A stretch of DNA of 64,000 bases from Archilochus colubris. Its lineage: Eukaryota; Chordata; Aves; Apodiformes; Trochilidae. Positions 12,196-26,599 of this stretch are shown here, in pieces. The stretch spans positions 5,085,676-5,149,675 of the forward strand of contig CM041104.1 of assembly GCA_023079485.1 (NCBI GenBank), in the 5' to 3' direction. Position 1 is the stretch's first letter; each line of letters starts with the position of its first letter. The translations under genes were made by a program, and so were the position numbers. The notes under the pieces are model-generated. The model was not told where the DNA came from, did no database searches, and saw only the letters and a list, made by a program, of their open reading frames with translations.

Positions 12196-15100
12196 ATCAG
12201 ATATTCTGATCTGATCTCATGCACAGAGAAATGCAGATTCGGCAAATGACTTCATGGTGCTTATGCAATATGCCCTCTGCTTATTTTTGTTAGTAGCTTT
12301 TAGAACAGAGGAATGAAAGGTCCTAATAAATAAAAAAATAAATAAAAAAGAAAAAAAAATCAAACCGAGGAAGTAAAATTTGGCCTCTCTGGTTTTATTA
12401 GAATTTAAAAAAAAAAAAGTCATTCTGGAAAAAATTATGTCAGCTTTCCAACAGGAGAGCCTGGATGGCTGACCCTGGCCTCAGCAACTCTCAGGCACCA
12501 TTTAAAAGGCTGATGGGAAAATGTAACTTCCCGTTAATGTGGGCTGGTCTGAGATTACAAAACAGTCCTGTAAATAGTGTTAGTCATCACTTGAACTTGG
12601 CATGAGAAGAGACTGTTTGCTATGTTAAAGCATCAGGAAAAGCTAGAAATTATACCTTTAAAAAAATTCTATAAATAAAACCCGGTATTAGAGCTGTGAC
12701 CTGGATTTAGATGGTGTGAATTGCAAGCTCTCAATACCTGCTTTATGTCACTCTCATCCCACCTTTCCGTGGTTAACCTTTCCCTCTGCAGAGGGCCAGA
12801 AAGTTATTCATCTGCAAGTCGAATACTTGGATAACTATGAATGGGCTTTGCTATTCAGCAGGGAACAGCATCCATTTGACACCAATCCCAAGATCCTCAT
12901 TTTTGATGCTAAGTTAAATATTACACAATCTACAATGACCTTTCCAAGTCAAGTCAATTAGGAAAAAAAAAATAAGACTAGCCTGAAGGCTACAGAATAT
13001 GGCTTTAAATGCTGAAAGGAGTTTCATGTCAGAGAAGCAATGGTAGAAGTGATTTCTTATTTAATGTTATTCTTCAGCTCTACCTCAGGTCAGGGAGAAA
13101 CTGCTGGGCTCTGTGAGAGTTTTTTTCATTTCCAGCAAACTTCTGATAGAGATCCAGTTCCAGTGTCTCCATTACTGAGACAGCTTGAGTCCCAGAAGGA
13201 TCTTTCCTAGTGTTTATGGAGCCATCAGATATCAAAAAGAGGGGTTTTATCCATCAAGAGAGTAAACTTGATACAGAGCAACAGAGAGACACAAAGACCC
13301 CCATTGTGTCACATTAACAGAGTGCCTCTCCAGAGCACGCTGCCACTATTATTTTGGGTAAATGTGAATGGCCTGACCCACCTACAGAGAACCTAAAAGC
13401 TCTGTATTTCATTTAGCAGAACATTTGCATCAAGCTCTGTGCTCTCTCCAACAAATTATGCTAAAAATGCAATCAAAGCAGCCCCAGCCACCAGAGCTCT
13501 CCTGCTGGGGCTCCAATATTAATGCCACCTGAGAACATAGATTGCAAATTTAGCTGGAAGTGAATCTCACTGCCAATTTACTCAGGGAAAAAAATAAAAT
13601 TAATCAAGTGTACTGTTTGTCCATTTCATTTCCATGGAACAGTTGCATAACCACATGTTCAGAGCATGTTTTATTCACTGCTCACCTTCTGGAATGCACT
13701 AATACTTTAATACACCACTAATATGCAGCAGAATGGATAATTCACTGATTTCTCCATCATTTAAGGAAGAGAGGCTGTTTTAATGGATTGGGAAATTAAT
13801 AGAAAGAAAAAAACCCCAAAACACAACAAAAAAAACCAGTTAAAAAACAGCATTACAATGGAGCTCAGTATCCCAGACCAGTTTATAGAGCCACATCTGA
13901 AGAACTTGGTTTCCTACATATTATTTTATGATGAACTGGAGCAAAGAACCATTAGCTGAATGGAACAGCTACCAGGTAGCCAGGAAGACAAAGTGACCAC
14001 ACTTATATTTTGGTTCCTATTTAATTTATACCTGGCTAACTTAATAGTGAGGTAGCAGAGGAAGCAGCTCAAGTGACCTGTTCACTTCAGCATATGCCAC
14101 AGCTGTTGGAAATCTGAAGGCAAACTGACTTGAGTCAAACTGATTTGGCTCCAGTGACGCTCCCAGAGAAACCAACACTGAAAGGATTGGGCCAAGTTGG
14201 ATTCCAGCCAGCACATGCCTGGGGCTATGTCTTTCTCATATCCAAAGCACCAAGAGCTGCCCGTGGGGCTGATGGGCAGTAGCTGACAGGACAGGAAGAC
14301 AAACTGAGCACACCCTGCAGCTGTCACCTGGGCATGCAGCCCAGCCTTGGCACAAGGCAGGCACAAAGCCAGGTGAGTGGCATGAGTTGGGCTCTGGTTC
14401 CCCATCCTTGATGTAAGCTTCTCTGCACAGCTTAAACCAGCTTTAAAAAAAAAAAAAAATCACCATGGGAAAGCTCTGCTCCACTGGTAGATGCAGTTTT
14501 TTGCTGTTGTCACCATGTTGTGGCTACAGGGACAGTGAGGTCGGTGGCCACCCATCAGTTTCTCACAGGTTGTGGCTCTGAAGTGACAAGCCCTGCACTT
14601 GGTGCCAGCAGGGAGGGCAGGGGAGCTGCAGGGCTCCTGCACTGCCCATCTCCCCTCCATGGAGGAGGCCCACGAATGCCACACACCAGTGACCCACCTC
14701 CAGCTCACAGACCAGTGGAAAACATGCGAGGCTGTGATTTCAACACGAGTCAGAAAATCATAACAGAGGAGGAGAATGGAAACAGTGAAATTTAGGATGG
14801 CAATCTATGGGTTAGGCTGCATTTCTGCTGCAGACAGCCCAAACCTCCAGTGCTGCTACAAGCATTCCCCTCTGCAGTGTTCACCATACCAACCCTGTTC
14901 CTCTCCGGCACAGGAGTGTTCCTGTTCCCACTGGAAGATCCAGGTACACACCACAAACCCTCTGCAGTGCAGCTTTGCCTCTGCTGAGGAAAACAATGCT
15001 GAGAGCAGTCAAAGTGAGCTTAGCAATTTCAGAAAAATTACTTCTGCAGAAATTAACAAAGGGAGGTTTCGAAATCTGCTCTGCTGAGTATGAACTTTCA

Positions 15101-15484
15101 GCTTTTTTCCAGCTTGGCTGGATATAACTGGTTTGGTTTTAAATGTTTCAGTGAATTAACGAGTTAGGTTGTTAATGCAAAACATTCATTCCACACAGTG
15201 CCAAGGTCCCCAGTCAGAAGATTAATTTTTGTGACCTTTTGCAAACCTTGCCTAGAAACAAACCACCAGAAAACCCACCAAGCAGCCTCACTAGCCAGCT
15301 GGCACACAGCAGCTCTGGTCCCACCACCCGAGCACAGGGACAATGTGACAATCACCCTGCTCTGCCTCCAGCCCAGCCAACTCCTGGGTGCTCAATATTC
15401 AACATCAGGCAGAAGGCTCCATGCAGCCACAGAGGATGGCTACGTACTCTGCTGCGGGTTCTGGTGTTGGATACAGCTCTACTC

Positions 15485-15530
15485 AAAAAAAAAAAATCAA
15501 AAATATATATATATATATTTTTTTTTTAAA
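15485..15530. repeat. A-tract, (AT)n and T-tract palindrome
   Basis: Twelve A are followed by TC, five A, about eight AT units and ten T. The centre is a near-perfect self-complementary palindrome of about 25 bases. It is a simple-sequence element inside the ZHX3 intron. Confidence 0.85.
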
Positions 15531-18500
15531 TCAACACCAAAGTGGAAGTAAAATAACAGTTTTCTCAACACTTTCAGTGCCTGTTAGGCAGGCAGACACA
15601 CTCCCCAGGTCAGAGACAAAGTTGATGTTTCAGTCTCATATAAAGCCAAGCACAATATTGGCACTTTAAATAACAGTGCTTTGTTTTTAAGCTGAAACTC
15701 TTCATAGTGTGGGGGAGGGAAGAGGGAGAGAAAAAAAAAGACAAAGATGGAAAAAAAAAGTTGATGTTTGAGGGTTTTGTTGCCTCCCCTTTAGGCTCTA
15801 CCTGCAGGCAAGTCCAAGAGAGGGACATTTATCTTTGGGAAGTCTCCAGATGACTTCCCTGCTCCCAAACAGCAACTGGCAAGTAAAGGCCAAAAGACAA
15901 AAGATCCCTATGGCCAGCAACAACGAGCGGGTGCTCTCTGCAGCATCCAGATCCAAGAGCTGATCTGCCTTCCACTTCCCACCACCAAGCACCTGATAGG
16001 GAAATCTGCAATCAGTTGCCCCCAGCATGGCAGACCCTCAGTTTGCTCTGAGCAGCACAGGGTACATTTATCTGTGTGCCAGGAGGGAAAAAAAGGTCCA
16101 CAAAGCAGTGAGAGCAGGCACACGTGGGGCACAGTCCCATGGCCATCCCTGTTGCCAGCCATGGTAGCCCTGTATTTCATCACCACGGATGTGGACTTAA
16201 AACAAGAACATAATAACAAAAGCATGAGGAGAGGGCATGTAGCAGCATCACCAACAGGCTTTGAGGACATAGTCCCCTGCCTGGAACAGTGCAGCTAATG
16301 CTAATCCATCCCAGGTACACACCATGTGGATGGATATCCTCCAGCAACTAGACTAAGACTCTCCAGGCTACATCCCTCTAATTCAGGACAGACAGAGTTT
16401 GAGGGAAAAGCCCACCTCCCCAGAGCAAATCCCAACTTCTCAGGTGTGACAGGACCTCTCTTTTGGCTGCACAGTTCTGCTACAGAGAAGAAAAGATTTG
16501 GCAGGGCTGAGCTCCTCTGTTCTCTGTCTCTTGCTGTGCATCCCAGGTAACTGAGGTCCAGCATCTTCCCTGAGGAACTGAGAAGCCTGAAGCTGGAGGA
16601 AAGTCACAGTATGGGAACAACTCTAGCAGCCTAAAAAAGCCAGCAGTTGAGAATCACCTCAGCTCCTGTGCACATCTCAACACCATACCCTTGCCTAGGT
16701 ATGGCACCCACCTGTAGGTAGCATCCCCCACCCAGAGCCTGGTCCATAGCCCAGACCAAGGTCATGACACGCTTAATCCTTTTAGGGCTTAGCCCTTTTT
16801 GGGACTGCAAGGTCCCGTGAATGCACAATTAATGAGACTTTCTTCCCCACAGAAGATGACTACTGCACTAACACTGCAGGCACTCAGAAGTCAGGTGCTC
16901 TCCCAGGATCCCAACCAACACAACCCACAAGGAGAGAACTGCAAGCTGAGAGAAGGCACGCGGGCAAGAAAAGTCTCTGCATCTGATGACTCTGCACTGC
17001 ACAAATGTACAAACACACACCCAGATTTCAGCAGTTTCGAGCTTCAAGAGCATCAAATAGTCAACATTTGTACTAAGGAACAATTTCTCTTTATGTCAAC
17101 TGGTCAGGGTGCTTTGGAGCTTAAGCCTGGCTTTGAAAATGCGTGTGCAGTCTAAAGGCAGTGGCAGCCGCTGACCCAACAATCGTATTCATTCTCCATT
17201 GCTTGGCAGGCCTAGAGTACAAAAGCATCTTTCCCCTTTATGCTGGTTAAACAGAGCTATTCATTAAAATTTTGCCCTTCTACAAACTGCTGTACTCCTC
17301 CATTTAATTTTGACATTAAGACAAGACCTCTCTCCTCTAACCCGCAACTTCTCATCTCCCTGTTTCAAGCCATCTCCCATTTATGAGCTGTATTTTCAGA
17401 TTGCTTTCCTGCCTCCATACCAGCAGCAACTCCCCTTTGTCATCATTACCTGGGCAGAGGCTAGCTTGCTGCCTTAGCACCCAGGGACTTGCAGTAATTA
17501 TCTCTAATTTTTCTTTTCAGATGACCACAAAATCAAGCAAGATAGAAGGCTGGAATGGGGTGGCTGAAATAGAACATGATTAGAGTATAAAAATAGGTCA
17601 CTAGGATAATATAACCTTTACACTATTGGCAAGGTGCCCCCCTCAGAGACAAGCCTGCGTGCTATATTTCAGGAAAACGTCAGGAATAAAACCCAGAACA
17701 CACATCAAAACAAAACCACTGATCAGCCCTCAGAGCTTTGCGTGCTTCTGTTTGAACATCACTAACATTAATTCACTCACTCCTTTTCCTCTGCCTTCAT
17801 CCATTTGATTGAGCACATAATACATATTATGCAATCATGCCATTAACATCCTTAATGAAAAAAAACAAAAAAAACCCCTCTTTTGGCATAGAGGCTTCAT
17901 TACAGATTTGCTCTGAGTTACACTACCTTAGCAATCCCAGCCTCCCAGGGGCCCACCTCCATAGCTTCAGTCCTCACAATCTGCCCATGTAGCAAAACAT
18001 TCCTGGCATTCCCCCAAAGGAAAAGGTCCAGCAGACAGATAATCATCTCTGGGCAGAGCAAGCTCTGAGGTTAATGCTACCAGCAGAAGACACCAGATAG
18101 CATTAATGGAGCTTCAAGAAATCCCTCAGCTCATCAGAATCTGGGTCTCCCATCACCTCACACTCAGCCAGTGAATACCAATGGGTTGGGGTTTGTTCCT
18201 GGACAGGTCACTACAAAAACATCAGTGATGTTTATAAATGCACAGGAGTTCCCATTTCGGCCCCTTGTGATTTTTCTAAGAGTTTTTCTTTTTGGTTGAA
18301 TTATCAGGGAGACCTTTTTATGACTGCTGCTTGATCACCAACACCTCAGATGGCCACAGACCAGTCAGTGATATTTTGCCACACCACATTGGGACTTGCA
18401 ACATGGCTTGTGATTCTATGCTTAGAGTTTAGTAGGGAGCATCACCACTTGGGTAGGGCAACATCAGCTTCAGCAGTCACAGCCCTTTGCAATGCATGTG

Positions 18501-21500
18501 AAAAGGGGTCTATTACACTACAAAAATAGACTTCTTTGTATTTTTATTATCTGAAACTGCTGAACTTCAAGCCAAAAAAAATATTGAGGAGCTCAGAGTA
18601 AAGATTCCCAATTGCCAAAGCAAAATGAGAACCAGAGGTAGATCTCAGTCTGTGTTACATCTCTAACAAGGGAATTTCAGTCTTTTAAATCAGCAGGAAC
18701 CATTGGGCAAGCTGTCAAGAAGTTCACAGGTATGAGCATCCCATGGCAGCTGAGCACACAAAGTGAAGAAGCCCACTGTGCTCCAGCACTGCTGCAGCCT
18801 GCCCAGTCCCAAGGAGTCATTTTGGGCAAAGCCTCCATGCCGTTGTTTCTGAAGCACTTCTGTTCACAACCCCACACATCCACCTCCATATGGGTACCCA
18901 TTTTTGGGGCCATCACCCCAAATTTAAGAACCACACCTCTAGATGCTACAACAGCACTTATCGTAAAAAGAAAACCAGCATCAGCTTTAATATCAGCATC
19001 AGAGCAATCCTGCTGCAGAAGCACAAACTCAAGAGCCTGCTGGAGCAATTTTCTCACTGAGCATCCAAGTCCCTCATGCAATGAAGAAACACTTGCAGAA
19101 GACAGGATGATCACCAGGTACCGAGCAGTCACATAAGGGACAGACTTGCAGCAATTCCAGGGAAATAAAGCATCCGGAGCTTTAAAACAAGATGTGGGTG
19201 GGAAGGACTAAACTCAGCTACTAAATAGTACCAGACAGCAAGCGTAGGGCACTGGAGCCCATCTGCAGCACAGACTGAACGCTAATAGAGTGCTGCAGCC
19301 CCTTCCCAGCTGAGCATTTTTGGATTACTTCATCCCCCATGCCCTTTTGCAATATGCTCATTCCAAGAGCTGCGTTACGTTCTGGCTCAGCATCAGCTCC
19401 CATTCCCGCACTTACAGTTGCTATAACCAAAAAGACAACTGCAAAATACTTTGGCTGAAAGCAAGGAAATGGGGTTTGGCAGGTTGGGATCACTGATTTT
19501 TTTATTTTTTTTTTCCCTGTGGATCCTGCTTCAAAGTTGTCCTTTCAGACCTTGAGTTCAGCCGATGGCTTTTGCAGCTTATTGAGTCCACTGGTTTATG
19601 GCAATGTTTTTCTGCTCACTGAACTGGCTCATTCTTTTAGCAGAACAAACTGTTCCACGTTGAGGCAGGAGTTGGCTGTGTTTTAACAAAGGATTTTTCC
19701 CTTCTGACAGTGTTTTGCAAAAGACCCAAAAAAAGGAGTTTGGAGCCAAGTTACAAAAGGTCAGGAGAGGCGAGCGGAGCACTGGGTGTAGTTCCTGTAT
19801 GTCACAGCCAGTCAAGGAAATGGGTGGGGAGAAGAGGAATGGCATTTTGAGCTGCAGTAATATATATAAAGTGATACTAATGAGGAATGGGCTTTTGAAT
19901 GGGGGTGGCAAGCATGCAGGCACTATAACTTCTGCTTTACAAGAGCAGGCTTGTTAGGTAGGCTAGGTCCCTGCAATCATTTATCCATGTGAAGTACACA
20001 TTTAAGAGTTCAAGTAGTACTAGCAGCAAGAAGAAGGCACTTCTTTGCTTCCCTTCCCCAAGCTGATTTCAAGGAGCTACCTCTCATCTCCCTCAGCCAA
20101 ATGAATATTCAAAAGGCTCTTGCCAAGGGAACACCAGTCAATCACCAGCACAATGCTGGGGGAAAGAAATCCTGGGCTGAGAGACCTGCCTGGGACCAGC
20201 ACCCTGTCCTCTCCCTCGCTCAGCTCTACCATCCCAACCATTTGCAATATGGGGCCAAGGTATTCCTGCAGAGGTTTGCTGGGTGCCACAGCTGCTCTGC
20301 CTGCTCCTTTCCCTGCCACACAGCAGGACAAGACCTCTGGAGAGGAGCTGCTGCCCAGAGGATGAGCATCCACTGGCAAGGGGGCTATGGGTGGGCAAGG
20401 ATCAAGCACTGTGGTCCCAGCAACACAGCTCTCCCTCGGGAACTGATGACAGATCTTCCCTCTCCTCTTCCAGAGGCTGGGACCACTGATGTTTCTGGTG
20501 TTGGATGGACAGGTTTGGCCCCTCTCCCTGTTCAGCAGCTGGTAGGGTCAGGGTCTTTCCATTCTATGCATGGACAAACCAAGATGGCCAACTCCAGCCT
20601 TGCAGATGTTGGAAGGAGGGGAGCCAAGGGGATCTGAAGTTAACAACATGTCATGCCTAATATTCAAGCTTTTCCAGGCCTCAGAGGATCCCTGAATAGA
20701 AAGAAACCACCCACCACTGGAGCACAGCCACTTTTGTGGCTAGAAGGGGCAGATGTTCAACCCCATACAACAATGCAACACAACAGTTGAGACTGTAAGT
20801 GAAGAATGCTGCATCCACTTAAAAATGAAGAGGGAAATTAGGGACATCACCTAATTCTAGAACTACCATTTGGTCCTGATGCTTACAGTTTACATACCTA
20901 CTCTGCAAAAATGGCACAGGGCTTTCTTCCATTGCCTTAAATAGACAATTCCCTGGCTTGAAGTGCTGAACCACAAGAGCTTCAGAAGCATAGGGTCAGA
21001 CTGGCAAGTTTCAGCTGGAACACCATTTCCCAAAGAAGTCCAGCTTCTTTTTACTACCTACATAAGTGACAGACTTCCCGAGGTCCCTGCTTCCCAACAG
21101 GTCCTGCCAGCACTGAGTAGGGTTCTTGTTAAGAAAGCTCAGCATCCTAATGGCCAAACCCTTTGCTGAGATACACTGCAGGAAAAGCCAAGCTTCAGGA
21201 GTCCTCCTCCCACAGTCAACATTAGATGCTCCACCACTTTTTGGCAAGAACATCATCCCTACCACCAAACCTTCATCCACTGACCCCTGAGAGCTCCCAG
21301 GGGACAGCCTCCTCCCATTCTCTGAAATAGTCACCATTCCTCTTAGTATTGATGGTAAAAGAAAAAACGGATTTGGGATCTCATTCGAGATCTCCATGGG
21401 AAAGATCCAAGCGTGCAAAATGTGCACCTGCCAGCCAAATGCAATCCTTGTCATCTGCTCTCTAGTTTGAAAACTCTATTTGTTCACATATTTGTCAAGC

Positions 21501-23156
21501 TACCCTGGACAGTATGCAGAGATACGGAACAAAGTTCAAGGGTTATTTTGTGAACCATGCTTGTCAGGACTCTTCTCCAGCTGTTCAGTGACACTTGGAA
21601 TGGGTTGTCCTTAATGGAGGGTCAAGTATTTTTTTAGTTGAAAACTCACCATCCTCTGTAGGTCAGCTATGAGCTGAAAACATCCCAGTTATTTACTGCT
21701 GAGAGCTAAAAGAATTTCCTTACTCTCAGAAGACAGGCATTTAAAATTAGCTTCAAGTACAGTTGTGATAAACAAATTATGTTCTCCTTTCCCTCTCCTG
21801 GTTTTCAGTTTGTTTGTTTTTTAAATCATGCCTGATGGTCCAACCAGCCTTTTCCTTAGCAGCCTTCTGCAACTCCTCATTTGAAACTCAAAGACGCAGA
21901 AGAACTACAGACATCTCCTGAAAAAATATCAGCCAAACCAAATCCCTGCTTTCTGAGTTTTCCTTTTGACCCCAGGGACCTCCATTTTTTAACAACATTT
22001 AAAAAAACCCAAACCACCAAGAAGTACTTTTTTTTTTTTCCCCCTATTGAAAGTGAAAGGTTGGGAGTTGGGTTGTTACCTTCTGAGAGGGTATAGGGGC
22101 TCAGGACTTTAGGTTTCTTCTTGCTGGCTGGAAGATGAGCTCATCAGCCCAGCCCAGCCCACCCACCCTGGAGCCAGCTTTCAGCACGCTGATGAGGAGG
22201 TGTTTATGATGGCCCAAGTAAAGAGTTCAGGACCGAGATCTCCTGCAAGCCTATATTCAAAATATTGATGTACTCATTCATTTCTGGATCACAAGGATAT
22301 GAAAAGATCCCTTTAAAAACTTCAGCCTCACTGGGAGAATTGCTGCCTTGCCATGTGCTAGCGAGGCTGCCCATGAACTGCCAGCAACTCCATACAATAG
22401 TTTATTATTTTTAAACCTTTCAAACATCAGTGCAGCAAACTTAACCATGATATTAGAAAGACTAAGATACGAACACTATCATATTATTCAATTTAGCTCC
22501 AACAATGAGCACTTATTTCTGCAGACAGACTCACAGCTAACACTACATTTCCAACTGTTAACACTGACAAATGCTTACAGCTTTAAGTCACGCTGCAGCA
22601 CCATTGTGTAAACCAAATGTGGGAAATAAGAACAAGGCAATTACTATCACAGGAATTGGCTGCCCAATTCCTGCCAAGCCATACCAAACCTATCCTCAGG
22701 CCCTGGCCAGAGGCTTCAAAAATACACCTGTAGAAATTAAAACTTGATGAAATCCCTGCTTTCTGTGTGCACAGACAGGGGTGAAGTTCAGTACACTCCC
22801 AACAGCTTTCTTAGATGAGCTTTCTAAATATTTTGTGTGTTTACACACGTGCAAAGAGCCTTGCTGCCTCCTTGCTGCCCCAGCTCAGTGCCACCAAGGA
22901 GCATGGCAGCTCTGGCTGAGGACAGTGATGTGCCAACCCCCCCTGCAAAAGGTTTGGGTCTTGCTCCCATTTTCTCAGCCCACATGGGAGAAACCTCAGT
23001 CCCATCCCCTCAAGAAGGTGCTGGCTCCCCTTGAAGGAATGGCACCACTTGCTTTTTCCAAAGAGTTCTGTGCAGCCCCCTTTGCAGAATTAAGGCTGCT
23101 GCTGAGCTGCATTCCTGGCTTGGCTCCCCTGTGTCCTAATTTGGGACTGATGTGGG

Positions 23157-23232
23157 TGCCATAGAAACACAGAACAGCTCCAGCTGGGAGGAACTGCTGG
23201 GGGATATCTGGGGACAATCCCACTCCCAGCAA
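23157..23232 (+). mobile_element. Degraded CR1-type LINE 3' fragment
   Basis: The phrase 'ccatagaaacacagaacag...ctgggaggaactgctgg...tatctggggacaatcccactcc' follows the layout of avian CR1 3' ends: a cATAGAATCACAGAATgg-like opening, ggttGGAAGGgAcct-like middle, then the gatcatcTaGtccaaccc-like segment. It is heavily diverged and no terminal tandem octamer is visible. Identification is by eye. Confidence 0.45.
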
Positions 23233-23399
23233 AGAGCTTCCATCAATTCTTCACCAGGCAGGTGAAGCTGCCTTATCAGTACCAAGCTCTTGTTTCCTAT
23301 AACCTGTTGGTGCATGGGTACAGAACAGCTTCCTGGCTACTTGTGTCATGTAAAGACCACTGAATAATATTTTAATATTTCATTCAAAACTCCACATTG

Positions 23400-23465
23400 C
23401 TCAAAAAACCAAAACCTAAAACAAAGAAAAACCCAAACAAACCAAACAAACAAAAAAACCAACCT
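23400..23465. repeat. A-rich CAAA/CCAAA low-complexity tract
   Basis: About 65 bases consist almost wholly of A with single or double C, including repeated CAAAC units. Similar tracts occur at 13800-13840, 17858-17880, 31648-31680, 43245-43325 and 63145-63180. In the ZHX3 transcript these read as U/GU-rich stretches. Confidence 0.7.
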
Positions 23466-26400
23466 AAATCATAAGTGTAGAAGGTTCCAGGACTTTTTGC
23501 CCCTTCCTTTGACAACAGCAAAGAGAGTTTAATAGCTGCTTTATTTGCCCAAATCAGATGTGTGGAGTTGTGACAGAAAAGGAAAGGACAGGATAAAAAA
23601 GGGAAAGGATTTCTGCTTAAATTTCAGGCTGCTTAAAGGAGAGCAGACTGCTGCATTTTGCCTTCTTGAAATCATCCCACCCTCTGCAAACAATTGTATG
23701 AGTTAGATGAGACTGGATGCAGGACTGGAAGGATGGAATAACATCCTTCATGGGAATAAGGGAATAATCAAGGAATGGATGAAATGAAATGAGTCAATAA
23801 AATTAAAAAAAAATCAGTTTGCCTATTTGAAGGCTCTCGTTTCATTAGAGCTGATTTAATTTGAAGCCTTCAGAGAAGAGCTGTCTTCCAGGAATCTAAA
23901 ATTTCCCAGCCCTTCAACTGAACGTACCCATGCAAAGTCTGCCATGGGTAACAGAAATATTCCTGATTTACACCACCAAAAACATCACAGCCTGTGCAGG
24001 AACCTCAGAGAAACAGAGACCAAGACTGCCTCCTCCTTTTTCAGGGGGAAATGAAGGGTGGTCTCATTACACCAGTCTAAGGCATTTATCATCACTAAGG
24101 TGAATGACAGAGTATATATCATTAACTCTGCTTAACATAACAAAGAAAACAACAGGATGAATTAAATTGCAGGAGGAGTCAGCACAGGGGACGATAATGT
24201 AAAAATAACATTTCTGCTGTGTCAGCAGGCAGTCTGCAAATACAGGAATGGGGATGAGTGGCTGGCTCAGGGGTTTGGTAACAGCATGCTGGAGCCTTTC
24301 CTTTCCAGGGCAGCACTCCAAATCGTAGCCATGTTAACAGAACATGGTCCTCCAGGCACCTGCTTTCCTCCTTGGGCTGGGAGAGAGCAGGCTTGGCTGC
24401 CTCTCAGTGATATTGCACCAAAATGACAGCGTGTCACAGTGGGTAAAGCTCAGGACAGCCCAACTCCCTCCATACACAAGCCTGTAATCACCTGGCAACA
24501 AAAGATTAAGCAAATAGACGTCTGCAGAGTCAGGGGAGAAAGGGGGAGAAGTGTTCACAGACCTCAGTCAAGTCAGAAGCAGGGCAGGTAGCTTCACCCT
24601 GGAGCCCCACAAGGGTAATGCTCTTAAGATCAATCACACAAATCCCTGCCTCAAGCTGCTTACCCAAGTGGCCAGGATCAGGCAGAGCAGCTGAGCAAGA
24701 GGGTTTGTTAAGTGACCTCTCCCTGGATTAATGCTGTAAAACTGTACCTACCTTCCAGCAACAGCTGGAAAAGTAGTTTGCAACACTGCCCATACCACTG
24801 AGGAGCTTTACGGCTACTGGTTTGAGGTTCTTCTCCACCCTCTTGATGCTTTCAGATCAGCAGTCACTGAAGGCAGGCAGGCAGCACTCAAAATTCAAGG
24901 CCAGCTGCCCCTATCAGTACTTTTCATCCTCTCCTTCCTTCTAAAATCAGGCACAAGTCTCATAACCACCTGGCAAATACTGGTTAGTGGTGAAAAGCTG
25001 TTAGGACAGAAGATACCCTCACCTTTTAGGTTACACAAGTTGCCATCCTGGGCAAGGTCCCATGAGACTGCAGCTCCCCACCAAGCCTTGCTTGTAAGAG
25101 GATATTCAAGTTACAGTGAGCAACACACCACCCACCACCCCCCAGGGAATACAGGTGTTCTGAAACCTTCACCAGGTATTATCTATGTTAGGAAATTGTT
25201 GCTAGCCTCCTTCTTGTTGCCTGGCATCTTCTCATCTCACCTTCCTCTGCCAGCAGTTATTTCCATGGCATTCTAGATCATCCCCAAGGATGCTTACTGA
25301 GCCACTCCCCAGAGCTTCTCTTTTTAGCATTCTCCACCAGACAGCTCTGAAGGTTCTCAGAAATCACACTTCCATGTGATCTGCCATACCCATGCACTCC
25401 AGTCTGGAGCTCACCCTCCACAATGCACAAAGCACCTTGAACAATTAAAAAACCCACAATTAGGGAAAAATCTATGGCCTTAAATGTGCACTGTCCCAGC
25501 ATGAGGATCACACAAACCATGCAAGGGGAAAACGAGAAAGTTAGACAACAGAAGTACTTGAAGATACCACATCCCCTATAATGACAATTCCATTTCTTTC
25601 CTTTTAGTCCATCTTGCTGTTCAAGACACAGTTTTGAGAGGGCTCCCAGCTACAGGCAGAGTCAGAGGGAATAGCTGGCAGACCTACCTGAAAGCAGGGG
25701 TTTACAACCCCTGGTCTACAAGCAGCCCCAGCCTGTTCTCCTGCCCTGAAGAGCACATGCAGCCAGCTGCCCAGCCTTGCAGCATCCCCCCAGCACCCTG
25801 TCAAATAACTCAAGATACCATGAAGTGAAGGGAGTTTGGGGTTTTGTTTTGTGGGAAGGGTAGATGAAAGCAAAGCTCCAACAGGGATGGATTTTCCCAA
25901 CTGCTGGGCCACACCTCTTGCACAGATGATTAAAACTTCTTATAACAAATACTCACACCAAAGATGAAAGATCTGGTCCCTAAGCTGCTTTGCTGTTCTT
26001 AACAGCCTGCATGAGCTATTGTATCCCACTATAAGAACCAGAGGAAAATACAGGTATCTATACTTTCACTCAGTCTGGAAATCAAAGCAGGGACAGATGA
26101 AACAATCTGCTTGGGGTACATCCACTTACCAGCATCTCTATTCACAAAGCCACGACCTCTCCCCAGCATCCACCCAGGTGTGAAGCAAACCAAAACCAGC
26201 ACAGAAGCAAACACAGAAGCATACACTGAAAGAAAACTTCACACCAAAGGAGCACCAGAAACCTGTCTGACCCAAACCACCCACTGATTTCCAGCTAAAG
26301 GAAGGACTGGAAGTGATGCCATGGGAGGCTTCTCAGCTCCAGGAGCACCCACCTTATTAATGCCTGTCTGCAGTGTGCAGGGAGCCCCAGGATCTCGTAG

Positions 26401-26599
26401 ATCAAGAGCTCTGGGCACCTATAAAACCATTTAAATGGATCATCCTGTTGTTTTCCCCAGAAAAACAGAAGAAAGGTCCATGAGGTGGTCATGCTTCCTA
26501 CTCTGTCCAGGCTCTTCAGACACTCACTATGGAAAGGGCTCACGTTGCCTTCCCACTGCCACAGCTCCTGGCTGGAAGGGAAATGTTGTCACCACCATG

